The position numbers were made by a program, and so were the translations under genes. A DNA stretch of 64,000 bases from Scylla paramamosain. Its lineage: Eukaryota; Arthropoda; Malacostraca; Decapoda; Portunidae. Where the stretch lies: positions 11,318,001-11,382,000 of the forward strand of contig NC_087163.1 in NCBI RefSeq assembly GCF_035594125.1. The letters run 5' to 3'. The notes under the pieces are model-generated. The model did no database searches. It worked only from the letters and a program-made list of their open reading frames with translations, and was not told where the DNA came from. This document shows positions 31,943 through 44,312 of this stretch, piece after piece (the first letter of the stretch is position 1; every line of letters starts with the position of its first letter).

Positions 31943-34083
31943 TGCATTCATTTTGGCGTTTATATAGTACTTAAAATACATGTTTTAGGTGAAGTTATAC
32001 TGTTCCTCCGTAATTTTTTTTTTTTCAAGGGTTTTAAAATCACTAAAAAGAGACTTTTTTTTGGTAATATTGTTTTGTTTTCCCCAAGAGTGTGTTCTCT
32101 ATTATTTTTATCGTTTGTTTCCTATCTCGCTCTTAAACACATAAAATATACTTTTGTGGTCATGTCTTTTCGTTCCCGTATATAGGAGGCATTGGCGTTT
32201 TGATACTTAACAATGTGAATTACACTAAAAAAAAATAAGATAAAAAAAGGTTTTTGATGTTATTTTTTTTTTCGATATAGACAACATGTGTTTTAACATT
32301 TTGGTACTTAAAAAGCTAAAAATAACACTCATTATACACGTTTCTCATAAGGTGGTTAGGCACCAAAACGATATGATGCATGGAAAGAAGTCTGTACTGC
32401 AATACAAAAATACATTACAAAAACCGTGTCTTTTGAGTTTTTTTTGAGCTTTTTATGTAATAAAATGCTAAAAGGTATGCAAGACTTTCTTTCTGGAGAA
32501 ACAGAATAACATTACCAAAAATGTGTATTTTAAATATTTTTGCGCTTGTTAAGTACAGAAACGGGAAAATTTCATGCAAAGTACCTTACATGGTGAAACA
32601 AAACGATATAAGCAGAAAACTTGTATTATAAGTGTTTTTTTTTATATTCTCAAATAACAAAAAGCTAAAACGCGTGAATACCACTCTATAAGTAGAAATT
32701 GAACATTACTAAAAACGTGTGTTTTGAGTATTTTTCACAATGTTAGGTACCAAAGCGCCAAAATGCATACCAAGTACTTCGTATGGGGAAATGAAATGAC
32801 ATTACCAGAAAGGTGTTTTCAGTGTGTGTTTTTTTCTTTTTTTAGTGTTTTAGAAACCAAACACGAAAATACATAGAAAGAAGCTTATATTCGAATACAG
32901 AATGTCTTTTCAAATGTGTTTTTCAGCGTCTTAGGTACCAAAACGCAAAAAAAAAAAATCTTCAAAACACCGATTATATATAATGTGTTTTTTTTTTTTT
33001 TACTTAATATTTGAACTTAGGTACCAAAACAAAAAAAAAAGTGAAAAGCACTCAATATGGAGAAGCAAAACATTACCAAAAACGTGTGTTTTATGTTTTT
33101 CACCTTGTTCGGTACAAACACGACAAAATGCATACAAACAACGTGATTTAAAGAAAAGAACAGTTATCAAAAACGTGTATTGTGAGTGTTTTTGAGCTTA
33201 ATAGGTACTAAAACGCCAAAATGCATGCAAAACATATTATATGAAGAAATGAAAGGACATTATGAGAAACGTGCATAATGAGTATTTTTGAGCTTCTTAG
33301 GTACCAAAACGTTAAAACACATGAATAGCTCTTCATATAGAGAAACAGAACATTACTAAAGATGTTCTTTTTTTTTATCTTGTGTGTGTATATTTCACAT
33401 TGATAGGTACCAAAACGCCAAAATGCTCGATATGGGGAAACCAAAAGACATTACCAAAAAAGTATCTTTTAACTTTAACAGCTTGGCACCAAAATGATAA
33501 AAGAAAAAAAAAAAAAAAAAAAAACAAGGAAAGCACCCTCTTTGGGAAAACAAAACGGTATTAACAGAAACGTCTCTTTTTAGCATTTTTTATCTATTTA
33601 TGTACCTGAAGGCTAAAATTAAAAGCAAAAAACCCTTAATGGAGAAACAGTATAACTTTACTAAAAACGTGTATTTTGAGTATTTTTGAGCTAGTTATCT
33701 ATATAAACACCAAAATGAATTCAATTTACCCTATATGTGTAAACAAAAAGACATCACGAGAATATATAAATAGCACTCCAGATCGAGAAACAAAACAACA
33801 TTAACGAAAAAGTGTATTATGTGTGTTTTTGCACATTATTAGGTATCAAAACACCAAAATGCATGCAAAACAGGGAAAAGAAATGACATTAGAAACATGT
33901 CTTTTGAGTGTTTTACAGAGTGCTAGGCATCAAAACGCTAAAAAAAAAAAAAAATCGGAAATCACTGCAAATCGGAATACAAAACATTATGAAAAAGTGT
34001 CTTTTGATTGTTTTTGAACTTATTTCTCACTAAAACTCTAAAACGCAAGCAAAACAACCTTTATGGAGAAAATAACTACCAAA

Positions 34084-34106
34084 AAATAAATAAATAAATA
34101 AATAAA
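34084..34106. repeat. (AAAT)n short microsatellite
   Basis: About five taaa units expanded from the A-run of a subunit. Similar short runs lie near 15,326-15,350 and, as TTTA/TTTTA, near 50,440-50,470. Confidence 0.85.
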
Positions 34107-34442
34107 AAAAATGTGTTTTTGTACTTGTTACGTACAAAAACGACAAAATGCATGTAAAATACCATATATGGGGAAACGAGAAAATATTACAAGGAAAATT
34201 TATTATTAGCGTTTTTTTTTTTTTAGTTTCTTAGGAACCAAAACGCTAAAACGTATGAATAGCACTCTAAATGGATACAAAAAAAATTACCAACAACGTC
34301 TATTTTCAGAATTTTTTACATTGTAAAGGAGATAACGCCAAAATGCATGGAAAGCACCCTATATCGAAAAATAAAAATAAGTTTCCATAAACGTTTTTTG
34401 TGGGTGTTTATGTGCGTGTTAGGCACCGAAACGCTAGAAGAA

Positions 34443-34469
34443 ATATATATATATATATATATATATATA
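34443..34469. repeat. (TA)n microsatellite, 27 bp
   Basis: A short TA run following gctagaagaaat. It is much shorter than the other tracts and may be a young or arrested expansion. Confidence 0.95.
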
Positions 34470-34749
34470 ATCTACCCCATATGGGAAAAGAAAAGAACAT
34501 TACTAAAAACATATCTTTTGAGTGTTTTTGAGCTAATTACGTATAAAAAAAAAAAACGCTAAAACGCAAGCAAAACATCCTTTACGGAGAAACAATTACC
34601 AAAAGAAAAAAACAATCATTTTGAGTGTTTTAGAGCTTTTTAGGTAATAAACTCGAAAACTATATATGAAGAATCAGAACAACATTACCAAAAACGAGTG
34701 TTTTGAGTGCATTTCACATTGTTAGATAAATAAAATGCATGCAAATCAC

Positions 34750-36500
34750 CCTATATGCGGCAAAGAAACGACGTTTCCAAAAGACTTCTCTTTTCAGTGT
34801 TTATTAGCGTGGTAGGCACCAAAACACTAAAACGGATAGAAAGCACCCTACTTGAGAAAACAAAACATTATTATCAAAATTGTCTCTTTTCAGCGCTTTT
34901 GAGCTATTTACGTACAAAAAAAAAAAGAAAGAAAAATATATGTAAAACACCCTTAATAGAAGAAACAGATTATAACCAAAAACAAGGTTTCAAGGGTTTT
35001 TGGACTTCTTACGTAGAAAGATAAATGGTAATTACAAACTATGAGGAAAGGAAAAGACACTAGTCGAAACATGTATTATGAATGTTTTTTAGGTTTTTAG
35101 GTACAAAAAACGATAAAGCGCATGAATAGCATTATATATTGAGAAACAGAATAACAGTGAAAAACGTGTATTTTTACTTTTTTTACAAAAGTGCCAAAAC
35201 GCCCAAAAAATAATGCAAATTTTCCTATATGGGGACACGAACCGACATTACCAGAAACGTGTGTTTTCAGTGTTTTTGTGCGTGTTAGCACCACAACGCT
35301 TAAAAGTATGCAAATCACTCAACGCATGCAAAACACCCTCAATAAAGAAACAAAATAACATTATTAAAAATAAGTATTTTGATTGTTTTGAGGTTGTTAC
35401 GTACAAAAAAACGCCAAAATGTATGTAAACTTCTCTATTTGGCGAAGGGAAAGGACTTTAAGAGAAATTTGTACTATGACTATTTATGAGGTTCTTAGTT
35501 ACAAAAACGCTTAAACGCATGAACGACATTCTATATGGAGAAAAGGAATAACATATACAAACATTTGTATTTTGAGTGTTTAACACTGTTAGGTAACAAA
35601 ATGTCAAAATGCATGTAAGGCACCCTAAATAGGGAAAGAAAACGAGATTTTAAGAAATGTCTTTTTTTGAGTGTTTCTAGAGCGTTCTTAGCACTAAAAG
35701 GATATATATAGGGTGGAAAGCCCCCTTTATGGGAATAGACCCTTTATGGGGTTTCCTTCAGTGTTTTTGAGCTACTTAAGTGACAAACCGCTGAAACGCT
35801 AGCAAAAATCTTTATGGAGAAAAGTATAATTTTACCGAAAACGTATTTTCATTTTTTTTTCAGATAGTTAAGCAGAAAAGAAAAGTTTATTATGAGAGTT
35901 TCTTAGTTTCTTTGGTACCAAAACGCTAAAACGCCTGAATAGCACTCAATATGGAGAAATAAAATAACATTACCAAATGTGTTTTTGATCTTCTTAGTTA
36001 CCAAACCCTAAAAGGCATGAATAGTGCTCTGTATAGAGAAACAAAACATTACCAAAAACATTTATTTTGAGTGTATTTCACATTGTTAGGTACCAAAAAT
36101 GACAAAATGCATGCCAACCACCCTATATGTGGAAAGGAAACAAAATTTCCAAAAACGTGTATTTTGACTTTTCATGAGCGTGCTGGGTTTGCAAATAATA
36201 AGAAAAAAGTATGGAAAACACTAAGAGAAAAAAAAATTCCAAAAACGTATCTTTTCAGTGTTTCTAACCTTCTTATGTACCAAAACGCTGAAAACATGCA
36301 AAAAAAACTTTATGGAGAAACATTATAACTACCAAAACAGTGCATTTTGAATGTGTTTGAGCTTGTTACGCAGAAAATTATAAAATGCATGCAAACCACT
36401 CTATATGGGGAAAAGAAGACATTACAAAAAACGTGTATTACAAGAGTTTTTGAGCTTCTTAGGTACCAAAATGCTAAAACTCCTGAAAAGCACTTTACTT
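34750..36500 (-). repeat. Duplicated satellite block, partner at 54,800-55,750
   Basis: It shares derived variants with 54,800-55,750. These are aattacaaactatg before agtcgaaacatgta (partner aattaccaactatg before agttgaaacatgta), a ttttgatctt/tttttatctt junction near 35,975, and attataactaccaaaa near 36,325 (partner attgtaacttcaaaaa). A further pair is ttataaaatgcatgcaaacc near 36,370. The partner lacks about 0.75 kb corresponding to roughly 35.17-35.95 kb. Confidence 0.65.
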
Positions 36501-39336
36501 TGAGAAACAGAACAACATTACCAGAACGTGCATTTTGAGTGTTTTTTTTTTTTTCCATGATTAGGTACTAAAACGCCAAAATGCGTGTAAAGCCCACCAT
36601 ATGATGAAAAAGCTAAAACGCATGAAAAAAAAACCCTTTATGGAGAAACAGAGTAACATTACCAAAAAGAACTTATTTCATTGCTTTTGAACTTGTTACG
36701 TACAAAAATGCCAAAATGCATCCAATGTACCCTACATGGGAAAACGACAAAACATGAAAAACGTGTATCATGGTTGTTTTTGAGCTAGTTACGTACCAAA
36801 GCAATAAAATGTATCAGTAGCACTCCGTTTTGGAGAAACACAATATCATGACCAAAAATGTGTATTTTAAGTGTATTTCACAGTTAGGTATCAAAACGCC
36901 AAAATGCATGCAAAGCACTCTATATTTGGGAAAGGAAACGAGATTTCGATAAACGTGTCTTTAGCGTGTTTATGAGCGTTGTAGACACCAAAATGATTAA
37001 AAGCATAGAAACACCGTATATGGTAAAAGAAAACAGTATTACCAAAAACATCTCTTTCCATCGTTTTTAAGCTAGTTATGTACCAAAACGCTGATAAGCA
37101 TGTAAAAACACTTTGTTGAAAAACAGTATAACTTTACCAAAAAACGTGTATTTTGATTGTTTTTTAATTTGTTACGTAGAAAAAATGAATGGAAAAGCAT
37201 TTTTATAGAGACGAAACGACAATCCAAGAATCGAACTTTTTGTGTGTTTCCATGCAAAACGCTAAAAAGCATTAAAATCATGTTATATGAGAATAAAAAC
37301 CAACATTACCAAAAATGTGTCTTTTGACTGTTTTTCAGTTTCTTACCTACCAAAACGCTTAAAAGCATTTAAAAAGGACCCTTTATCGAGAAACAGAATA
37401 ACATTACCAAAAACAAGTATTTTATGTGTATTTTAGTTAGTTTTGTACAAAAATACCAAAATGGATGAAAAGGAAGATATGGGAAAACGAAATTACATTA
37501 CAAGATGTGTATTTTGAGCTTCATAGATACTAAAATGTTACAAGGAATGAATAACACGCTATATCGAGAAATAGAACAACATTACCAAAAACATGTATTT
37601 GGGTGTTTTTCCAATTATTATGTACCAAAACGTCAAAATGCATGGAAAAACCCACCATGTGGAAAAGGAAACGTGTCTTTTGAGTGTTTTTGAGGTACAT
37701 ACGTACCAAAACACTAGAATACATTTAATAACATCCTTTTTTTTATGGAAAAACAGAACAACATTACCTAAAAGAACTAATTTGAGTGTTTTTGACCTTT
37801 TTACGTACAAAAAAAAAACGCAAAAAGGCATGTAAAGTACCTTATATTGCGAAACGAAAAGACATTACGATAAAACTGCATTATGGGCGTTTTTAATCGT
37901 TTTAGGTATCAAATCGATCAAAGGCGTCATTAGCAATTTATATGGAGAAACATGATATAAAAAAAAAAAAAACGCTTTTACTTTTTTTTCTTTTTTTTTT
38001 GTATTTCACAAACATCAAAACACCAAAATGGATGCAAATCACTCTATATGAGGAAAGGAAACGAGATTTACAGAAACATTTTGAGTGTTTATGAAGGACA
38101 TAGGCACCAAAACATTTAAAACATGGAAAGCACCGTATATTCGAAAATTAAACAATATTACCAAAAACGTCTCTTTTCATTGTTTTTGTGTTACTTATGT
38201 ACTAAAGCGCTGAGAAGCATGCAAAAATCCCTTAATGGGGAAACAGTATATCTTTACGAAAAAAAAAAAAACGTTTATTTTGAGTGTTTTTGAGATAGGT
38301 AGAAAAATTTATAAAATGCATGCAATGGAAACTAAAAGAGATTACGAAGAATTTGTATTATGAGAGTTTTTTTCAGCTAAAAAAAAAAGACGCTAAAACA
38401 TAAATATCACTGGATATGGAGAAAAAGAATAAAATAAACAAAAAAACCTATATTTTGAGTGTTTTCACATTAGGTACCAAGACGCCAAAATGCATCCAAA
38501 GTCTCCGATATTGGGAAAAGAAACGAAATTAACAGATATGTGTCTTTTGAGTGTTTTTGAGCATGGAAGTCACCCTATATGGTTAAAGAAAACAACATTA
38601 AAAAAAACAAATCTTAAGACTTGTTTTTTTTTTTTTTACTTCTTACATACCAAAATACCAAAATTCAAGGAAAACACACTTTATTGAGAAACAGAATAAC
38701 ATTACCAAAAACAAGTATTTAGAGACTTTTTAGCTTGTTATATAGAAAATTTCCCTAAATGTATGCAAAAAAAATCTATATGAAGAAAAAAAGTCAATGT
38801 GATTATGAGTGTTCTTCAGCATCTCAGTTACGGAAACGAGAAAACGCGTTGATACCACTCTATATTAAGAAAAAAAGAACATTACCAAGAAAAAATTGTG
38901 TTTTCACATTGTTTGATACCAATACGCCAAAATGCATAGAAAAATCCCATTATATGTAGAAACGAAACGACTCAGAAACTTAGCTTTTGCGTTTTTTTTT
39001 TTTTTTTGTGCATGTTAGGCACCAAAACGCTAAAAAGCATGGAAAGCACCACATGTCAGAAAACAACATTACCAAAAACGTGTTTTTTTTTCTTTTTTCT
39101 TTTTTTACGCTAAAACGCATGCAAAACTTCCTTTACGAAGACACAGAATAGCATTACCAAAAACAAGTATTTTGAGTGTTGTTGAGTATGTTATGTACAA
39201 AACAACAAAAATGCATGCAAAACAACCTATAGCAAAAAGAACAGTACCAGAGACGTGTATTATAAGTGTTTTGAGCTTCTTAGGTACCACTTTATATGAA
39301 GGAACAGAGCAACATTACCAAAAAACATGTATATTG

Positions 39337-39880
39337 AGTGTATTTCACATTGTTAGGCACCAAAACGGCAAAAAGCATGCAATAAAGCCTACACGAGGAA
39401 AGGAATCAAGTGTTCCAGAAACATGCCTTTTTGAATGTCTTGAATGTGTTAAACAACATAACGTAAAAAAAAAAACATGAAAATCAACCTATATCGGAAA
39501 ACAATACAACATTACGAAAAAGATGTCTTTTAAACGTTTTTGAGCTTCTCACATACTAAATCACTTAAACGCATGCAAAACAACCTTCTTGAAGAAACAG
39601 AATAATAAGTGTATTTCACATTGTCAGGTACCAAAACGGCAAAAAGCATGCAATAAAGCCTACATGAGGAAAGGAATCAAATTTTCCAGAAACATGTCTT
39701 TTGAATGTTTACAGCGTGTTAAGCAACATAACGTTAAAAAAAAAAAAAACATGAAAATCAACCTATATGGGAAAACAAAACAACTTTAGAAAAAAATGTC
39801 TTTTAAACGTTTTTGAGCTTCTTAGATACTAAATCATTTAAATGCATGCAAAACAACCTTCTTGTAGAAACAGAATAATA
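39337..39880 (-). repeat. Local tandem duplication, two copies of about 271 bp
   Basis: Copy 1 (39,337-39,607) and copy 2 (39,608-39,880) are near-identical. Both contain caaaacggcaaaaagcatgc, aataaagcctac, ttaa(a/g)caacataacgt, atgaaaatcaacctatat, cttttaaacgtttttgagct and aacaaccttcttg. Identity is far above that of neighbouring HOR units, so the event is recent. The unit is about three subunits minus a few bases. Confidence 0.92.
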
Positions 39881-42800
39881 TTGCAAAACATAAGTATTTA
39901 TAGCATTTAAATGCATGCAAAATACCCTATATGGGGAAACGAGAGAACATTACCAGATACGTGTATTATAAGTGTTACTATATGGAAAACCAGAATATTT
40001 ATGAAAATGTATATTTTGATTGCTTTTACATTGTTATTTACCAAATCGCGAAAATGCATGCAAAGCCTCCAATATGAGGAAGCGTAACGACATTACCAAA
40101 AACGTGTCTTTTCATTGTTTTTGAGCGTGTAAGACACTAAAACACTAAAAAGCATGGAATTCACTTTGTATGCCAATAGAAAACAAAATTACGAAAAACG
40201 TGTCCTTTGGGTGTTTTCGATCTTACCTACCAAAACAATAAAACGCATGCAAAACACACTTTATGGAGAAAGATAATAACAATCCCAAAAACAAATATTT
40301 TGAGTGTTTTTTTTCAGCTTGTTACGTACAAAAACATCAGAAGCATGGAAACGAAAAGGCATTACGAGAAACGTGTATTTATGAATGTCTTTTTTTCTGC
40401 ATCTTAGGTACAAAAACTTGAAATAGATTGAATAGCACTCTATATTGTTTGGAAATGCATGCACGCAAAATGCATGAAAAGCACACTATATGTGGAAAGA
40501 AAATGTCGTTTCCACAAACGTGACTTTTGAGTTTTTATGAGGGTATTATCCAGAAAAAAAACATAAAAAAAAAACATATAAAGCATTCTATATACGAAGA
40601 TAAAACCTTATGAAAAACGTGTCTTTTGAGTGTTTTAAACTACTTACGTAACAAAACGTTAAAACCCATGCAAAATATTGTTTATGAAAAAAAAATATAT
40701 ATATTTTCATTGTTTTTAAACTTGTTACGAACAAAAAACATCATGGAAAGTACCTTATATGACGAAACGAAAAGTCTTTACGAGAAAAGTGTATTGTGAG
40801 TGTTTTTGAACATATTAAGTAAAAAAAAAAAAAAACTGGAAAGCGCAAAAAAAAAAAAAAATCTATATGAAGAAACAGAACAACATACCAAAAATGAACA
40901 TTTTTAATGTATTTCATATTCTTATGTACTAAAACGGCAAAATGTACGTAAATCACACTATATTGGTAAAATAAACAAGACTTTTAGAAATGAGTCTTTT
41001 GAGTTTTTATGAGCGTGTTAGGCACTAAAAAATTTGATAAGCAAGGGAAGCACCCTATGTAAGACAGCAAAACAACATCACCAAAAACGTTTCTTTTCGG
41101 CGTTTTTAAACTACGTACGAAAACTCTAAAACATCTAAAAAACCACGCTTTATGCAGAAACAAAATAACATTACCAAACATAAGTATTTTCATTGTTTTG
41201 AGCTTGTTACGTATAAAAAGGCTAAAATCCGTGCATACGAGGAAATTAAAAGGCATTACAAGAAACCAGTATTATTAGTGTATTTTAACTTATATAAGAA
41301 ACAGAGCACTACCAAAAAAAAATGTAATTTGAGTGTATTCCACACTGTTAGGTACAAAACGCATAAATACAAGCAAAGGAGGGGAGATTTCCAGGAACGT
41401 GTCTTTTAAGTGTTTATGGGAGTACTAGGGACCAAAACACTATAAAGCATGAAAATCACCGTATGTGGAAAAATAAAATAACTACCAAAAACGTCTCTTT
41501 TCAGTGTTTCTGAGCTGTTTGCGTATTAAAACGCTAAAATGCATGCAAAACACCTTTTATGGAGAAATAGGAAAACATTACCGAAAACAAGTATTTTGAG
41601 AATTTCGGACCTTGGTAGGTAGAAAACAACAAAATGCATGGAAAATACACTGTATGGAGAAACGAAAAGACATTACGAGAAATATGTACCAAAATTGTTT
41701 TTGAGCTTATTAGGTATGAAAACGCTGAAATGCATAAATAATTCTCTATATGGAGAAACAGAAAATTCTCAAAAAAAAAAAAAAACGTGTATTTTAAGTG
41801 TTTTTCACATTATTAGGTACCAAAACGACAAAATGCATGCAAAACCCTTATATGGGAAAACGAAGCGACATTAAAAGAAACGTGTCTTTTGAGTGTTTTT
41901 GAGTGTTAGACACAAAAAGCCCTAAAAAGCCTGAAATTTACTCTATATAGCGATAAAAAACATACGAAAAAAATACGAATACGAAGATACGAAAAATGTG
42001 TCTTTTCAGTCTTTCTGAACTTCATAAGTACCAAAACACTAAAAAAGCCTGCAAAACACACTTTTTGGAGAAACAGAATAGCATTATTATGAAGAAAATT
42101 ATAGTATTTTTTTGTGTTTATTACGTAAAAAAAAACGTCAAAATGCATGCAAAGTACCCTATATGGGGAAACGAAAAGACTTTACGAGAAACGTGTGCTT
42201 CTTGCATGAGTATTTTTAAGTTTCTTAGGTAACAAAATACTAAAAGACATGAATAGCACTCTATATTGAAAAAAAAAAAAAAAAAATAGACCATTACCAG
42301 AAACGTGTTGTTTTAGTGTATTTCATACCGTTAGGTAACAAAACGTAAAAAAAACCATGCAATGCATCTTCAAGAAGGAAAGAATACTAGATTTCAAGAA
42401 TCGTGTCTTTTGAGTGTTTATGAAGAAAAACGCACTCTATGAGGGAAAATATACCAAAAAAAGTGACTTTTGAGTGTTTTCAACTACTTACAAAAACGCT
42501 AAAAAGCATGCAAAACACGCTATATTGAGTAACGCAATAATATTAGCAAATAAAAGTATTTTGAATGTTTTCAGCTTATGTACAAAAATTTAAAAAACGT
42601 ACTCCTAAATGAGGAAACGAAAAGACTACGAGAAACGTGTATTTTGAGCGTTTTTGAGGCTCTTATGTATTAAAACATGAAAATGCATGAATAGAGAACT
42701 CTATATAAAAAAAAAAAAAACTTTAATTTAAACAAATTTTAAGAGTATTTGACAGTTAGATATGAAAATGCCAAAAATGCATGCATCGCATCATATATGG

Positions 42801-44261
42801 GGTAAGGAAACTAGATTTAAAAAAACAAAAAAATCTCGAGTGTTTATGAGAGTGTTCAGCACCAAAACCAAAAAGAAACAAAAAAAAAAAAAAACACACC
42901 CTATATGAAAAAAAAAGAAAAAAGATTCTGTTTAGTGTTTTTGAACGTCTTTCGTACCAAAAAGCTAAAACGCACTTAAAACACCCTTAATAGAAAAAAA
43001 ACAGAATAATTTGACGAAAAACAAGTATTTTGAGTGTTTTTTGAGATTCTTACGAAGATAAACGCCAAAATACATAGAAAGTATCCTAGATGGTGAAACG
43101 AAAACACATTACGAGAAACGTGTATTATGATTGTTTTAGAGCTTCTTAGGTATCAAAAGGCTAAAATGCATAAATAACACGCTATAAGTAGAAACAGAAC
43201 GGCATGACCAAAATGTGTATTTTTTTGTTTTTTTTTTCATATTTTTAGGTACCAAAACGCAAAAAGTCTCTTATGTGGTTAAACCATGCGGCATTACCAG
43301 AAACATGTATTTTAATTGTTTTTTGAGCCTATTACGCAGCAAAACGATATATGGGAATACAAGATAATAATTACGAAAAACATGTATTTTCAGTGCTGTT
43401 GAACTTCATATGTACCAAAACGATATAACGAATGCAAAACACACTTTATGCAAAAAAAGAATAAAATTACTATTTTCCAGTCTTTTTGAGGTTACGCAGA
43501 AAAACGGGAAAAAGCATGTAAATTACTCTATATGGGGAAACAAAAAGCCATTACCAGAATCGTCTAGGTATTATAAATGTTTTTTGAGCTTTTATGGTAC
43601 CAAAACACGAAAATCCGTTAATATCACTAATTCAAAAAACAAAACAATATTACGAAGATGTATTTTCAGTGTTTTTCACATTAGAAGGTAGCATTATGCC
43701 AAAATGCATGTAAAGCAACCTATATCTGTAAAAGAAACGCCCTTTCCAGAAACATGTGTTTTGAGTGCGTGGGTGTAGGCTCCAAAAGTCTAAAAAGCAT
43801 GAAAGCACCCTATATAGGGAAACAAAACAACTTTATAAAAAACGTGTCTTTTAAGTGCTTTTAAGCTACTTACGTATGAGAAGGTTAAAAAGCATGCAAA
43901 ACACCTTCATGGTAAAACAAAATAACATAACCAAAAATAAGTATTTTGTGTGTTCTTGAACATGTTAAGTATAAAAACGACAAAATGCATGCAAAGTAAA
44001 TTATACGGCGAAATCAAAAGACATTACGGTAGCCGTGTATTTCAATGTTTTTTCAGCTTCTTACGTACCAAAGCGCTAAAACACTTGAATAGCATTATAT
44101 ATGGAAAAACAGAACAACTTAACTTTTTTGGAGTTTGTTTCTCAGTGTTAGGTACCAAAACGTCAAAATGATGAAACAAAACGATATTATCAGAAGTTGA
44201 GTGTTTTTAAGATTCCTAGGTACCGAAATGCTAAAACGTGTGAATAACAGTCCCTATATGA

Positions 44262-44312
44262 AATATACCTACCTATTTCCATCTATTATCCCCATCCAAA
44301 AACCTGTCTAGA
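44262..44312. other. Short non-satellite stretch of unknown origin
   Basis: About 50 bp reading tacctacctatttcc, then atctattatccccatcc, then aaaaacctgtctag, which matches none of the subunit words on either side. It may be filler DNA at an old break or a relic of an element. I do not recognise it. Confidence 0.45.

Larger units (their letters stand above)
29182..32352 (+). repeat. Satellite domain 3, forward orientation
   Basis: Forward subunit words return, such as cgttttggtacataag, gtgcctaacatgctcata and cctaacaatatgaaac. The domain contains one of the clearest complete HOR units (30,754-31,232) and a truncated LINE fragment (31,793-31,902). It ends at about 32,352, where cacgtttctcataaggt is followed by ggttaggcaccaaaacg in the opposite sense. 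No gene is seen. Confidence 0.88.
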
